Part shown: positions 11,479 to 23,060 of the stretch, one piece after another
How positions within the stretch are numbered: the first letter of the stretch is position 1
Layout: every line of letters starts with the position of its first letter
From: Ischnura elegans
Lineage: Eukaryota; Arthropoda; Insecta; Odonata; Coenagrionidae
NCBI RefSeq assembly: GCF_921293095.1
Contig: NC_060248.1
Location: 129,344,972-129,408,971 of the forward strand
Length of the DNA: 64,000 nt
Direction: 5' to 3'
Notes under the pieces: generated by a model
The model's database searches: none
The model's input: only the letters and a program-made list of their open reading frames with translations
Told to the model about the DNA's origin: nothing
Program-made: the position numbers and the translations under genes

Positions 11479-13196
11479 ATGGCTTCTTTAAGTGAGGATG
11501 CTATCACAGAAGAAGTGAACAGAAGTGAATTTTCGAGTGATTCAGATAGTTCTAGTTGTTTGAATGGAGAAGAAAGATACAGTGATAGTGACAGATCAAG
11601 TGAAGTAGGACTGGAGGATGACGTTACCCCAAGTACGAGTGATTTAAAAGGTGATGATCAGGCACATGACTCTTGGAGGGACACCCTGATTTTTGAAGAA
11701 CCGTCGGAGTTCTAAGAAGAGAGAGGGCCTATTCATAATTTGGCGATAGGTGACAATGAATTTTCCTTCCTAAAATATATGCTAGGGGGCGAAGATTTTT
11801 TTTACAACATTGTCAAGAACACAAACAAATATGCAGAACATCTTCAACATTCCTCAGGAAAGGTTGACAAAGACTGGCTAGATGTTACGTGCGATGAAAT
11901 AGTGGCATACATTGGAGTGCTTGTATACATGGGAATATTCGATTTGCCTGAAAGCAGGGATTACTGGCATAGCCAAGATATTGACTGCTCAATTGTTTGT
12001 GACTGTATGACCTTTGGAAGATACACAAAAATTTCAAAATATTTCCATATTAGTGATATATATAACTCCAGAAAAAAAACAGGGTGAGGAGGGTTTTGAT
12101 GTATTGCATAAAATTAGGCCGGTTCTTGATGTAATGGAAACTTTCCAGCAAAAGTATAAACCAGGTAGGGAATTAAGTGTTGACGAGGCGATGGTTGCTT
12201 TTAAAGGACGTCATTACATTAAACAATACATTCAAGGAAAGCCAACGAAGTGGGGATTTAAAGTTTGGGTTTTAGCAAGCTCCCATGGCTAAGTTCTGCA
12301 GGGAAATATGTACTTAAGGAAAAAAGATAAAAGAAATCGTGAAATGTTTCTTGGGATGCAAGTTGTAATGAATTTAATGAAAAACTATTCAGGGAAAAAT
12401 CATCATGTGTACTTTGATAGCTTATTTTCGAGTGTGTCGCTCATGAAATTACTACTTATGAATAACACATACGCATGCGCTACTACAAGATCATCTCGTA
12501 AAGAATGGCCTGCGGAATTCAAATACCCAAAAAAACTTAGACTCCAAAGACGAGAGAGTAGAAATTTACAGAGCGGAAAAGTTACTGCAACGGTTTGGCA
12601 TGTTAATCGGGATATTTGTATCCTTCAAACCAATTGCGATCCCAATAACAAAGTCTATGTACAAAGAAAAACAGGAAAAGGGAACAAACAAACTATGGTA
12701 TCCTGTCCAAATTCAGTTGCATTGTACACCAAATACATGGGTGGTGTTGACAGAGCTGATCAAAGAAGGTGCTACTATGGCTTAAGTAGGAAAACAAAAA
12801 AAGTGGTGGAAATATTTATTTGCCTTCGTCGTAAACACGGCTTTAGTGAACAATTTTATTTTGTACAAAGAAACCAATTCACCCTCAAATACTAGGCATG
12901 GAGTAACACAGAAGAATTTTCGTTTAGCACTTTACAGGCAGATGATAGGGAAATTCTCCTCGCGTAAAGTAGTGGGACGTAAAAGAACCCTTCCGATGGA
13001 CACATTTTCACAGAGACAGCAACACTCTCTCGTAAAGATCGTGGGGAGAAAAAAGTGTGTGACGAAGAAAAGAAAAACTCCTGCTGGTCGAAGCATAGAA
13101 ACGTCATGGAAATGCATCGGATGCGATTTACCTCTTTGCAAACTAGGATGTTATCATCAATATCACCAAGAAAATGGAGTTGAAGGAGGGAATTAA
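11479..13196 (+). pseudogene. piggyBac transposase (DDE_Tnp_1_7), degraded
   Basis: The frame opens with MASLSEDAITEE in a good start context (ccATGg) and an acidic serine-rich N-terminus. The catalytic core follows, with ELSVDEAMVAFKGR near 12170 (first Asp), HHVYFDSLF near 12400 (second Asp) and YMGGVDRADQR near 12735 (third Asp). A cysteine-rich tail follows, WKCIGCDLPLCKLGCYHQYH near 13108, as in many piggyBac proteins. It is broken by two in-frame stops (TAA at 11713 and at 12290) and two frameshifts, one in the A-run near 12068-12078 and one in the A-run near 12795-12803. Total length about 570 codons, normal for the family. The cut-and-paste enzyme is inactive as read. Both frameshifts lie in homopolymers, so sequencing error is possible for those. 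Confidence 0.9.
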
Positions 13197-13466
13197 ATTC
13201 AATATAAGGTAAGGCCAACTTCTTTCAATAAATTAATATATTCTTAAAACGTATACAAATTTTAAAATAAAACACTTAAATATATTTCAAGTTATTGTAA
13301 GTTAATTGAAGTAACCTGCGTCAGTTCCTCATCGCGGAGAAAAATAGGTCTACCAATGGGGCAAATGGGTATTTAAACTTCGTGCATGATGAGGAAATGT
13401 TTACGGCTGGTTTCGGGCGGTTTAGGAAGGAGAGGGTTAATTCCTAGCTGCGCCCCTGCAGGGTAT

Positions 13467-13885
13467 TATGCACTACATAGATATAATAGCATGCTTTTAA
13501 TATTTATCCATTGCTCCATTGGGGTGTTCGCTAGCAGGGATTATTTTACATGCTGGTGATTTGCCACCCCTTGCCAAACACCCAAGAGGCTGCTCGTTAT
13601 GCAGAAGTAGAAGAATAAATGAAGTAATGTTGGTGAAAACTCACACCCTGCCAAACACCTTTGAGAAACCTCGTCACAAGAATTCCTGAATCACGTGGAC
13701 AAGCTAAAAAGCGGATTGGGGGGAGAAAAAGGAGTTTTTCACGTTCCCCCTCCCCTCACAAAATTTTGGCGTTGCCAATTCAGTGGAGGCAATTGGTGCA
13801 AATTTGATTACTTTTAGTAAAATCCTAACTTCTCATCGTAGAACCTCAATCAAAAGACACATTTAATCGCTCAACAGCAATGAGT
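13467..13885. other. Intergenic, no recognised feature
   Basis: Flank between two hAT-type MITEs. No exon or repeat was recognised. Confidence 0.4.
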
Positions 13886-13893
13886 ATGATAGG

Positions 13894-14064
13894 CAGGGGC
13901 GGATCCAGGATTTCTTTTCGGGGGGGGGGGGGGGCACAAGGATACCTCGTAATAGAAAACGAATGCAATGGTAACTGGACCGTATTAAAAATGTTACATA
14001 TTTTTTAAGGGTCTGGGGGGGACACGCGCCCCTGTGCCCCCCCCCCCCCCTAGATCTGCCTATG
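13894..14064 (+). mobile_element. hAT-type MITE, family D, 171 bp
   Basis: Left end CAGGGGCGGATCCAGGATTT and right end CCTAGATCTGCCTATG are imperfect inverted repeats. A perfect 8-bp duplication ATGATAGG flanks it (13886-13893 and 14065-14072). A long G run near the left end and a long C run near the right end could pair into a hairpin. The same family appears at 1220-1509 and, truncated, at about 51868. Confidence 0.85.
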
Positions 14065-14072
14065 ATGATAGG

Positions 14073-14751
14073 TCTATTTCTTTACCTCTAAGTATTGGAA
14101 TAAGTAAAGTAAAAGAGTACTATGACAGGTCATATCGGCAAGGGTAACCTCATGCTGTGACGACCGTCTCCCGAAGACCCGGCTTATCTCTGCGAGAAAA
14201 GGTTCAGAAAAGGGTCGCCCTTGAGCGTTGCTTCGGTCCAGTATACCTGACTATTTCTTGATCCCACGAAACTACCACTAACCCGAAGCTAAAAAACATG
14301 AAAGTAGCCATGTCCTATGTTGGTGTCATTAGAATTGCAGTTTATTCCCTTGTTCAGGCAAAACATTTCATTGATTGAAGGAATCACTCAAAAGAGTGTA
14401 AAAATAAAAAACCTATGAAGTATGACTTTACACTTTTCCGGGGAACAGAATGAATAAATGTTTCTCGGGTTTCCAAGCGGGTTAGAAATTCTAAGAGTGC
14501 CTCAGGTGTGACAAGTTTATTCAAACAATAAGAGGCCCATGCAAAAGACCAAGGAAAAGCAGACACATACTTGACATGAGTTCATGATATTTTCACCATG
14601 TCTGCAAAAGGGCTGAGGCCATTAATTTTTCTTGCCAATAGTTCAAGAAGTCGGCAATGGATTGAAAACCAAAGAAATACAGGTCTCTTTATTTTTCAAA
14701 CTCTATAGTAAACAAATGTAAAAAATTGAAGGAAGAGACAACCAAAATGAA
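14073..14751. other. Intergenic, no recognised feature
   Basis: No exon, SINE or paired terminal repeat was recognised. A minus-strand open frame of 60 codons at 14384-14566 has no motif. Confidence 0.35.
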
Positions 14752-15651
14752 GGGTGTAGTCCAGTATAAGCTCCCTGTGCTCCAGGGCATTTGGAGCGAG
14801 TTCTTGCGTGGTCTAGTAGAAGCTACATGAGCTTTCATGCATGACGTGATAATATTTGCCTCTCTTTCACTACAAACGCTCTTGCAAAAAAATCTGAGCT
14901 GTGGAGAAATCCACGATTCAGCGTGAATTAGAACGGGAAGGAAGGCAGAAGAAAATGGTGTTCATAACACTGGTAGACCAGGCCAGCAATAATATGGCCA
15001 TTTGGAGTTGACGGAAGAAGTGGCTAATGGAGCCAGGATACCAAGTGCTAAAATATTGCTCATTCATTGGTTTATAGAATTATTCGGGGGAAATAATGGT
15101 GACGCAAAGAGCTGTAACTCAATGATTTTACATTTCAGATTCGATGTTCGCCACAGGCCTTTTTAGTCTAGGGCTGCATTTGAACCGTTTCATACAAATT
15201 TATGAGTGCAATTGAAGAATCATAGCGAAGACACTTCACTTAAGGCCTGTTTACATGGTACATTAACCTGTATGTGTTAACGTGTAAATGTATGAAAGCG
15301 AGAATGAGCACGAAAATGTACAGTGTAACCACTCAACTTGTGCGAATGCATGCACGGAAAATAAAAACTGTTCTATTTTGGTTCATGCATTCAATCATGT
15401 TTGGTTCAAAAATCATTTCCGCAAACAGGCCTTTAGAGTAGTTCAGTGTTGCAGGTTATGCTTATTTTTAGTTTCATTGAAATTTCTCAACCAACTATGT
15501 ACTTACAAAATGCTACAGTCACTCCATCAGTGATTCAGTATGTAGAGCACCGGAAGCGTATGGAGCAATAGGAGCGAGAGTGGACCACGAATTTCTAGTG
15601 TCTGAAGCAGGAGCACACCAGAGCATTGGGAGTGTGTACTGGACTACACCC
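14752..15651. mobile_element. 900-bp element with 15-bp terminal inverted repeats
   Basis: Left end GGGTGTAGTCCAGTA at 14752 and right end TACTGGACTACACCC ending at 15651 are perfect inverted repeats of 15 bp. Just inside, CATTTGGAGCGAG (left) and CAGAGCATTGGGAG (right) continue imperfectly. No clear target duplication was seen and no transposase was recognised. A PIF/Harbinger-type MITE (15243-15432) lies inside it. Confidence 0.65.
15243..15432. mobile_element. PIF/Harbinger-like MITE, 190 bp
   Basis: Ends AGGCCTGTTTACATGG and CCGCAAACAGGCCT are inverted, sharing AGGCCTGTTT, and are flanked by TTA on both sides (15240-15242 and 15433-15435). A 3-bp TTA/TAA duplication with GGCC-type termini is typical of PIF/Harbinger derivatives. 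The open frame at 15288-15533 runs through the element and beyond and is not considered a gene. Confidence 0.75.
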
Positions 15652-16481
15652 ACAGTACACATGCGTAAAGCGTGAAAATTTCAGAGAAGAAAAATCATTC
15701 GTCTAGATATACCATCAAATTGATGTGGCGTTACGTCTTTAAATCTTCGAGATTGCGAATGTAAGCCCCAGACACAGGGAACTCCGATCGTCTGTCACTA
15801 GCTGGTTGAGGGAAAGACTCCACAGACGAAAATAATCAGTACTCAAAGAAACAATTGTCACAAAATTACAAGTCATTTTCAATCAATATCTATAAGAAGT
15901 AGAAATATTCAAAATCAGAATTATTACAGAAAGCAACGATGATAACTAATGATCTCATAGGAAACATTACCAAAACCTAAGTACAAGCTGTATGATTTTG
16001 CAGAAATCACCCATCTCAGCCGAGCCATCTATCCATCGCCAGCGCCGAGGCAAGGGTGAGCTCAGGGTGGAGGGGAGGGAATTTGCAAAGGAGTGGAGGG
16101 GTAATAGGGCGATGTTCAAGTTAGCTGCATCCGTGTAAATCTGCCGGTAGGCGCCCCTGTTGACTGGCACCACTGCAAAACGTCCGTCATCCAAGCCGGG
16201 GTTGGGGGAGAACCGCATACCGCCAGGTTTTCTCTCCTCTATCTCCTGGGTTGGAGACATAGCCAAGTGGTGTGATAGCTGGTAGAGGCAAGTCATTGGA
16301 GTTCAAGGAGGGGAAAGACATAGTGGGATGAGGTGTTGGAGGGAGAGAGAATCGTGATAGGACAAGTGGAGTACTTCTCACTCCAAACTGCATTCTTATG
16401 CCTCAGCACCCACTTCCCCTTGATTGCCAAGGAGTAGTTATTCCTCCGCAGTACTACCTATATAAGTCTTGATCTTCAGGT
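15652..16481. other. Intergenic, GC-richer patch without a confirmed gene
   Basis: Between about 15980 and 16400 the GC content rises, and minus-strand frames of 109 and 68 codons overlap in different frames. No splice-bounded conserved motif was recognised. It could be an unrecognised repeat or retroposon fragment. Confidence 0.3.
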
Positions 16482-16528
16482 GGGCTGGCGTCAGAGGGCT
16501 GGCGTCAGAGGGCTGGCGTCTGAGGGCT
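16482..16528 (+). repeat. Minisatellite, 14-bp unit, about 3.5 copies
   Basis: Three consecutive units GGGCTGGCGTCAGA (the third with TCTGA) followed by a partial GGGCTGCG. Short GC-rich tandem array with no other feature. Confidence 0.75.
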
Positions 16529-16628
16529 GCGTTGTAGGGCAGTGTCGTAGGACAGAGTTCGGAGACAAGAGTTCCAAGACAAGTAATGAATATATATATT
16601 CGTACCATTCTTAACACCTTGAGTGCGG

Positions 16629-16691
16629 CATGACGTGATATCACGTCATGGTGCGCTATCCCCTGGTGCTGATGACGTGATATCACGTCAT
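16629..16691. repeat. Paired palindromes at the left end of the second piggyBac
   Basis: Two perfect palindromes centred on GATATC share TGACGTGATATCACGTCA, with the first arms extended to CATGACG. The half-site TGACGTGA resembles a bZIP (CRE-like) site. Position just inside the terminal repeat, mirrored at 20444-20461, suggests a transposase or host-factor binding site, which is inference. Confidence 0.8.
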
Positions 16692-18345
16692 GTGTACCCC
16701 GAGGGTTCCGGCCCTCCGTAAGAGCTCGGTTCAGTTCTTTTATGACATTTTACCCTCCTAAGTTGCTCAGCAGGGATCTAGGAGCGCATTTGTGGACGCC
16801 GTTTCAAGCAACCTTTCCTGGGAGGATCGGGAGAAATTTTTTCTTTTATCTTAAGGTAAGCCAATTTCCATTCATTTTCCCCCCTGTATTTTATGCTATT
16901 ATTTTTATATATTTCTATTAATGCGTGAGTATGACAAATTTTATTTGAGTTTTATTTTACAAATCAAAAGTATTTACTAACTGGAACATACTTATGTGTG
17001 TTTATTAATTTTCTATTGTTTTAATAATGTTTAGCGAGAATATAGATTTTTTCCATCCCTCCTTTTTTCTTCTTGCGAGCCTTTCATTTTTCGAACCTTT
17101 ATTGTCTGATGTTAATAAGTTTTATTCAATTAATACATGCAGTACTGTGATTAGTTAAACTTTAATATAAATTTGAAAATGCCATTACATTTTTTTATGC
17201 AACGTAACATATCTCTAACTTTTGCACCCTTCCTTTGTTTGTCAGTGCAACTCCTAAGCAGTGAGGGGATCGACAAGCGGCAATATTACGAGAGTGAAGG
17301 AAGTTATTTACGGAAAAAGTGTAAGTTATTTATAATATTTATTGTTGATATATGTATATTATGCACTAATAAACATTCTTATTATAATTGCAAATAACTG
17401 TTTGCACATTATCCCATGGATTGGCGAAAAAGTGCTCAGGAGTTACTTTATAAAAATGCTTTTATTTTCTCGATAACCGTGAAATCAATGGCTTATGGGT
17501 GCTTTCAATTCTTTGTCTCGCCATTGTGAATATTTAGTTCCTAAACATAGTTTTACATTAGTAAAGCTGTTTGTAGCATTTCAGCTTTGGCCTATTTCAC
17601 CGAGAGTGTTTACTTTGATCCTGTTATTTATCGGAATTAAAAAAAAAATACAATGTATTTATTGCAGATGGTACGGAAGCGAGAAGTAAAACGGAAAATG
17701 TTTCATGCTGGCTGGTAGTCAATGCCGCCTGAAAGAGGTGAAATTCTCTATTCATCAGCTTTTGTAGATGATCAGTAGTCTTCGACCTTCCATCAGGACC
17801 TGCAGCAAGGGCACAAACATTTCCTTCTTAGCTCTCTGCCTTCTCTAGAAGAATGTACACGAAGAAGGGGGAGCTCCTGGAAGAGAGCGGGATCAGGCAT
17901 TCTCTGAAGACTCCGAGCTATAAATTAGAGAGGAGGAGGGTGGGGAGGAGGTTGAACCCTCACAATCAGGTACTGCGTTGCCTCCTTCTACGCCAGATCC
18001 CTTTATGTCAATCACTGGCCCATCCCCTTTGTCCTATTCTTTCCTGAACCCTCTAACAATACCGTCCTTTGCGGTGGACCCTTAGTTCAGTGAATATCAC
18101 TTTACACCCCTTACAATACCACCCCTCAATATATCCACCACAATTATAACAATTACCATAACAATTACCACCTTACAATATCACCCCTCAAAATATCACT
18201 TTCATAGAAAACCCAGCTCTCACCATTCCACCCCCTTCCAAGGACCCAAGTGTTTTTTGCGTCTCCTTTTCCCAGACACCGTCTTTCGTATACAGACATA
18301 CTTTCTCATAATCTTCGAAAGAATAGGTTAGGAATTGGAAACAAT

Positions 18346-18561
18346 TGACCTATGAAGAGTTTTACCTTCATAGACCTAATATTTCACAAGGTAAGTATTC
18401 CTATAACCAATATATCCGACTTATGGAGCATTGCTATCTTGTTTGACCTACTTTGCATTCGGATATACATGAGTCGTGATGGATTCTTTAGCATTCTTCA
18501 AGCCCTACATTTTTCAGCAAATACCGGCCCAAACGATTCAGAGCCTGAGTATTTCATCTAA
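18346..18561 (+). pseudogene. piggyBac transposase remnant, N-terminal part of the core
   Basis: The open frame contains YMSRDGFFSILQALHFSANT, which matches the conserved piggyBac segment where a tryptophan- and tyrosine-rich helix is followed by MSRxRFxxIxxxLHF. It stops right after EPEYFI. The regions that should carry the catalytic aspartates do not follow, so the gene is internally deleted. Upstream, an acidic stretch near 17860-17960 may be the old N-terminus. Confidence 0.6.
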
Positions 18562-18786
18562 AAAAATCCGTCCCTTTTAGATTCATTTCACTCCTCCATT
18601 GATTCCCTAATAATTCCTTCCCGAAAGCTATGCACGCTTTTTCATTTATCGTGAACCCGCCGGAAAGATTACCCTTATAAATTCCGTATTTCTGTCATTA
18701 GATCCTTTATTCTTCCATCCCACATTCCTTATCCCAAGCCACTTTTACCATCAATATATCAATCTCTCTTCCCTGAACTCATCCAA

Positions 18787-18945
18787 AGGGAAGGTGGCAG
18801 AAAGAAAAATCGATGGTGCAAGTATTGCACTATTGCGGTGCAAGCACTCTTGGGCATAGGAAAGAGACCGCAGATATCTACATTGGCTGCTAGGTCTCCT
18901 CTACTCTGCCCCGAGCTTTTTTCTTTCTTTCATAAGAAGGCATAA
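18787..18945 (+). pseudogene. piggyBac transposase remnant, cysteine-rich tail
   Basis: Reading GGRKKNRWCKYCT and, after a shift, KRPQ and PLLCPELFSFFHKKA then a stop. A CxxC pair followed later by LCPELF and a histidine resembles the C-terminal zinc-binding tail of piggyBac transposases. Only about 230 bp separate it from the N-terminal remnant, so the core was lost. Confidence 0.5.
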
Positions 18946-18959
18946 ATAGTATTATATAT

Positions 18960-20443
18960 TTATGTATCATATATTGCAATAGTATTATAGGTTGCCTTGT
19001 TTAGTTGCTTTGTTATATTGCAATAGTATTGTAGGTTGTTATATTGTTATAAAATTTGTGAGAGAGGTATTTCCTACACAGGTAAAACATGCATGACTGT
19101 ACGTAGTGGTATATAATATATAATTTAAAAATGGTAATCATTTCGATTGTATTGAATTTGTTATGGGTAAATAAAATATTTTTTTTTCATGTTATGTGCT
19201 CCTTTTTTCAATAGTCTAGGGCTCTTACATAAATAAGAAGTAACTAGAGATTTCCTAGCGCGATGGAATTACTCTTTCCCTCGTGTAATTAGAAAGAAAA
19301 CGTATCGTCGCTTTCGGTAATCGGGTAAGTAATAAGGGTCATAGATGCTGCAAATTTATTCCTAGCAATACGCATTATTGAATGGTTTACTCGAATTGAT
19401 ATTATTATGCACCAAATGAAAAAATATTATTGCGGTAAAAATTTACATCATTTTCAGATTTTCGCAGAATATTCGTAGTAAGAACCGCGATACGTGGCCT
19501 AAATGAAGATTACTTGTAAGATGTTTGCTTGCAAATACTATTAGTTCCAGTTTTTATGCATTAATTTCTAACTCGGTAACATCATATTGCAAAAATATGT
19601 TATTGGCTTGAGTTCAGAAGATAGTAATGAGGAAGTTATAGGTTGATTATTTCTGTTTCCACATCCATTTTTATTTCGGCAACGGAGCCTATACCCCAAT
19701 AACCCTAAAAGGACACGTATCAGCAAAATATTTCCCCATACCTTCCCCATCTTTTTGATGTGCCGATAGCACTTCCAAAAAGGTTATTCCTAGTTCTCAC
19801 AAGTGGACCGACTAAATCTTACTATCACCCCTCGCTTCATCTCCGTACCCCCTCCAACCTTAGAACAGCCGGCAGGAGTGGTGCACGTCAAGAAACACCC
19901 TACTACACCATCGGAAAATAATCTCGAAAGCAGAGTGCCATCCATCTCAAGCACCTGCAGTGAAGGGAACTCATAATGGTATGTGAAAACCATTTTTGTT
20001 AAATATCTGATGCTTACGGGTGGTCGTATGGGAAGAAAGGAATTGGAGCTGAAAACATGAAACGAGTGAAGGAATTTGTGACGAGAATAGTGGCTTCAGA
20101 AGAAAATGTAGAAATTATTCAATATTATCGAACCCTACCCCCATACTTAGGATTACTAGTACAAGGAATATGCCGAAATATCTTGTGCAGAATTACCATC
20201 ACAATCAAACAGCTGTTCACGGCGATTCCTTGTACTTATAACTTGCATTACATCCATCTAAGCCAAAAATTTCCCTATGGCAGTGGCAAAATACCAATGG
20301 TGATACCAGTAGAGCATAACAAATTCATTTTCCTCGTATTTTTTTGGATACATAGCGCAGAAAAAAAATTGAAAGAAAACGATGGCGCGGGGAAAAATCC
20401 GACAGTATGCAACCCGCATTACGTTTATATCCCGCTGTGCGGG
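18960..20443. other. 3' part of the second piggyBac, no gene recognised
   Basis: AT-rich sequence inside the element between the transposase remnant and the right palindrome. Plus-strand frame 20057-20446 (129 codons) and minus frames at 19568 and 19790 show no motif. Confidence 0.35.
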
Positions 20444-20461
20444 TGACGTGATATCACGTCA
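20444..20461. repeat. Palindrome at the right end of the second piggyBac
   Basis: Perfect 18-bp palindrome TGACGTGATATCACGTCA, identical to the left-end copies at 16631 and 16674, about 155 bp inside the right terminus. Confidence 0.8.
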
Positions 20462-20620
20462 TGAATAAAAAAATTCATAGCTAACAAATTAGGGCCAAGA
20501 AAATTTTTTCATTATTTTTCCCAGCTCTTTTGGCACCCATGCATGCGTTTTACATTAAAAAACGACAGCCGCACCGGGGGTCGATTTTGAGTTTTACATG
20601 GTCAGCATTGAAAGTGTTAA

Positions 20621-22301
20621 GATTAACACTGACTTTCAGACAGATACGAATTGTAGAGGAAAAACGATTAATCGAACTTGAAATATAGTGAATTAAAGAT
20701 GCAGAGGTTGCATAATTTAGAATCTAAATGTCACACTTCGAGAACCCTAGAGTCTCCGAGCCTTTGAGTCGAAGGGCCTTGCACGAAAAACCTCAGCACA
20801 AAAAATCCTTTTTGGAATTTCTGGGGGGAGTACCAGAAATTTGGGGTGGGGGTACACTAAAAAATTCCACAATGATTTGAATCCCATTTTAGGCAAATGG
20901 TTTTTCGTACGAAGAATTTTCTCACTTGAAGAGCAGTTGTTGTGGGTAACTCCATAAAGGAACGCCTCTGTCTACACCACAGTTACTCCCTTGAAATAAG
21001 GACATCTACACACTTCAGAAACATTTCAAAAGCACCTCATAAATTTTCAGCCCAGTAACATTTGGGAACCAAATGTTAATACTTCATTCTTACTAGAGCA
21101 TAGATACTGAAAATCAATGGTTTCCCAATGGTGGTCTGCAGAGCAGAAGCAGATTATGAGAACCTTAGATTTAAGCCTAAGGAAAAATTAAAATGCAGTG
21201 GGGAAAATATGAGGTTTCAACAGCTCTAATTGTGTTGGAAAAAAAACGTTTCTCTTAATTACTTTTGAATTTGGCTATGGCCTAGGCTTTGAATGCAGAG
21301 GTAGATGGACAGGAAAGTGGTGGATTGGGGAGGTCAGTGCATGATGTAATTTCAGGTATGCAGACTTATTCGGACAGGGAACCACTAATGGAAATACTAT
21401 TCATGCTGTCTTCATGAAAATATGATTTGAATAGACATTATAGCGAAAATAAACATTTGGGCTTCCACAAGTTCACTTTGAAACACCTCTGGTTATTAGG
21501 ATTCATTAAAAATTTTTCTCCCGCAATCCAACAGACAATTCCACTATATCTCAACCAGCTGATTTTGAAGCCTCGGATAAAAAAATTTAAAAGCTAAAAA
21601 TCAGATTACGTACAAAAGTGGAGTTGTATCAACCCATATGTGGCCCTCAAGCAAACTATGCCATAGGATCCATTACTAGCACACCTTTACATTAATAGGG
21701 AGACCCCCTGGGGCTGACATAGCCTTGGGGCTCTTAGTCAAAGACCTGTGTTGTATTACTGCTTAACTGTCATTGTAATGAATTTAAGCATGAGAACGTT
21801 AGTCTGCATTGTAGCAGTTCAGATAACCTGAAAAAGCCAGCAGAATAGCAGGTTTGCAGGATTAGACATTACAAAAGTACATTCAGGATGAATTCTGAAA
21901 GCAGAGACACTCAGATTATGGGTAAAAATGGGGAAGAGAATTTGAATGAACTTGTTATCTGAGGAATTTTGTTATATCTTTCATAGGGTTTATTTTACTG
22001 ATATCATAAGACAAAGTTGTTAAATGTATTAATAGCTACAGATACCTACATTAAACTAAAAGTTATCCAAAAATTTCACACATGTATCTTCACTCCCTCC
22101 CGATTCATTCTGTTTTTCCTTCTCTTTCAGGTAAGCTTTCACTTTTTCTTTGAGTTGACTGATGACATTTCTTTCCCGCTCATTCAAAAACATCACATGT
22201 AGAGTGAATCTGTAAGGTTACCAAGATAGCAGGAATTCTGAGTATGAAAGAGTACACCATGATGCTCTACATAAGTAACAAATCACCTCAAAATCTGCCA
22301 A
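20621..22301. other. Intergenic, no recognised feature
   Basis: AT-rich. No splice-bounded conserved frame or paired terminal repeat was recognised. Confidence 0.35.
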
Positions 22302-22652
22302 GTGACAGAATTAAAGCATGATCTAATCAATATGTACAGAGGCATAATGGGGGTAGAAAATTTAGTGCCACCGCGATTTACCATCCATAAAAACATTTTT
22401 AGAAAAGGAGGAGGGGAATTCCTGATAAGTAGACAGAAGCATTTTTGCAGAAAGACAGATAGACTTCATCCCATAAATGACGCATACAGAGGGAAGGTGG
22501 ACCACAAAAAGGGAACACTAATGACCATATTTTCCTCATCCATTACCCAAACATTGACTTCCCAAGGAAACACTTCCAAGTCATTCTGGTCAGTGATCAA
22601 TTCTTTACCTCACTCCCTCACTGCAGATACAAGCGCAGCTCAAAATTCTTAA
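22302..22652 (+). other. Possible LINE C-terminal fragment (weak)
   Basis: The frame carries LKHDLINMYRGIMGVENLVP near its start, which faintly resembles the DLIxMYKIxxGxENxDP motif often seen near the C-terminus of insect LINE reverse-transcriptase proteins. The rest (116 codons) shows no clear match. It could be a chance open frame. Confidence 0.25.
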
Positions 22653-22934
22653 TGCTTTCCTAACCTCAAATTCTCCCACCCCTTGCTTACACATAATTCT
22701 TCCGATAGCATCTCTCTCTATGCCTATCCCACTTCCATTTTCTTCATTCTTTCTGTGTGACTGTATATTTGGTGATAGTTATCCTGCAGTTTAATCTTAA
22801 TGTTACTGCTACAGTGGTACATATTGACTCAATAAATACATTTCTACGGTGGACTGGTGCAAAGCCAACATACCTAATTATACGTATACCTAAGTAATAG
22901 GTAGAGTCCAAAAATTTCCACAGAGGAGAATGAA

Positions 22935-23060
22935 ACCTCGGTTACTTAACTGGCTAAAGCAATTGACCAGAAATCGGGGGATTCGGATTCGAATGCTGGT
23001 CAAGGCAATTGATTTTTTTCTCTATCGATTTTTTCATACCTAATTCTTTTCCCTCACAAG
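22935..23060 (+). repeat. tRNA-like SINE, family 4
   Basis: Contains TTAACTGGCTAAAGCAATTG, then GGATTCGGATTCGAATGCTG (B-box-like), then GTCAAGGCAATTGATTTTTT. The last part matches the copies at about 39160-39250 (inverted) and 39478-39620, where it reads GTCAAGGCGAATGATTTTTT. Borders are approximate. Confidence 0.5.

Larger units (their letters stand above)
10847..13436 (+). mobile_element. piggyBac transposon, nearly full length, 2.6 kb
   Basis: Left end CCCTCTCCCTATT and right end GGAAGGAGAGGG form a short inverted repeat beginning CCCTCTCC. The right flank is TTAA (13437-13440) and the left is TTGA (10843-10846), a one-base decay of the piggyBac TTAA target. Removing the element restores the sequence CCTTAATTCCTAGCTGCG seen in intact copies of the host MITE, for instance at 61320-61635, which fixes both borders. 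It carries one transposase gene, described separately. Confidence 0.9.
10558..13458 (+). mobile_element. hAT-type MITE, family A, split by a piggyBac insertion
   Basis: Ends are CAGTGGTGCAGCGAGG (left) and CCTAGCTGCGCCCCTG (right), imperfect inverted repeats. A perfect 8-bp target duplication CAGGGTAT lies at 10550-10557 and 13459-13466. The body (10558-10846) matches the copies at 35727, 61320 and, inverted, 54769 and 57637. The last 22 bp (13437-13458) are separated from it by the piggyBac at 10847-13436. G and C runs flank the body near the left end. Non-coding. Confidence 0.88.
16615..20616 (+). mobile_element. Second piggyBac-like element, internally deleted, 4.0 kb
   Basis: TTAA flanks both ends (16611-16614 and 20617-20620). 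The inverted ends are CACCTTGAGTGCGGC and, complemented, CACTTTCAATGCTGAC. Near each end lies the 18-bp palindrome TGACGTGATATCACGTCA: at 16631 and 16674 on the left, and at 20444 on the right. Remnants of a piggyBac transposase are on the plus strand (see 18346 and 18787). The catalytic middle is missing. Ends and family are unlike the piggyBac at 10847. Confidence 0.75.

Noticed and set aside
15967-16393. Overlapping minus-strand frames of 109 and 68 codons
   Set aside because: Different frames over the same GC-richer patch, with no motif and no clear splice context.
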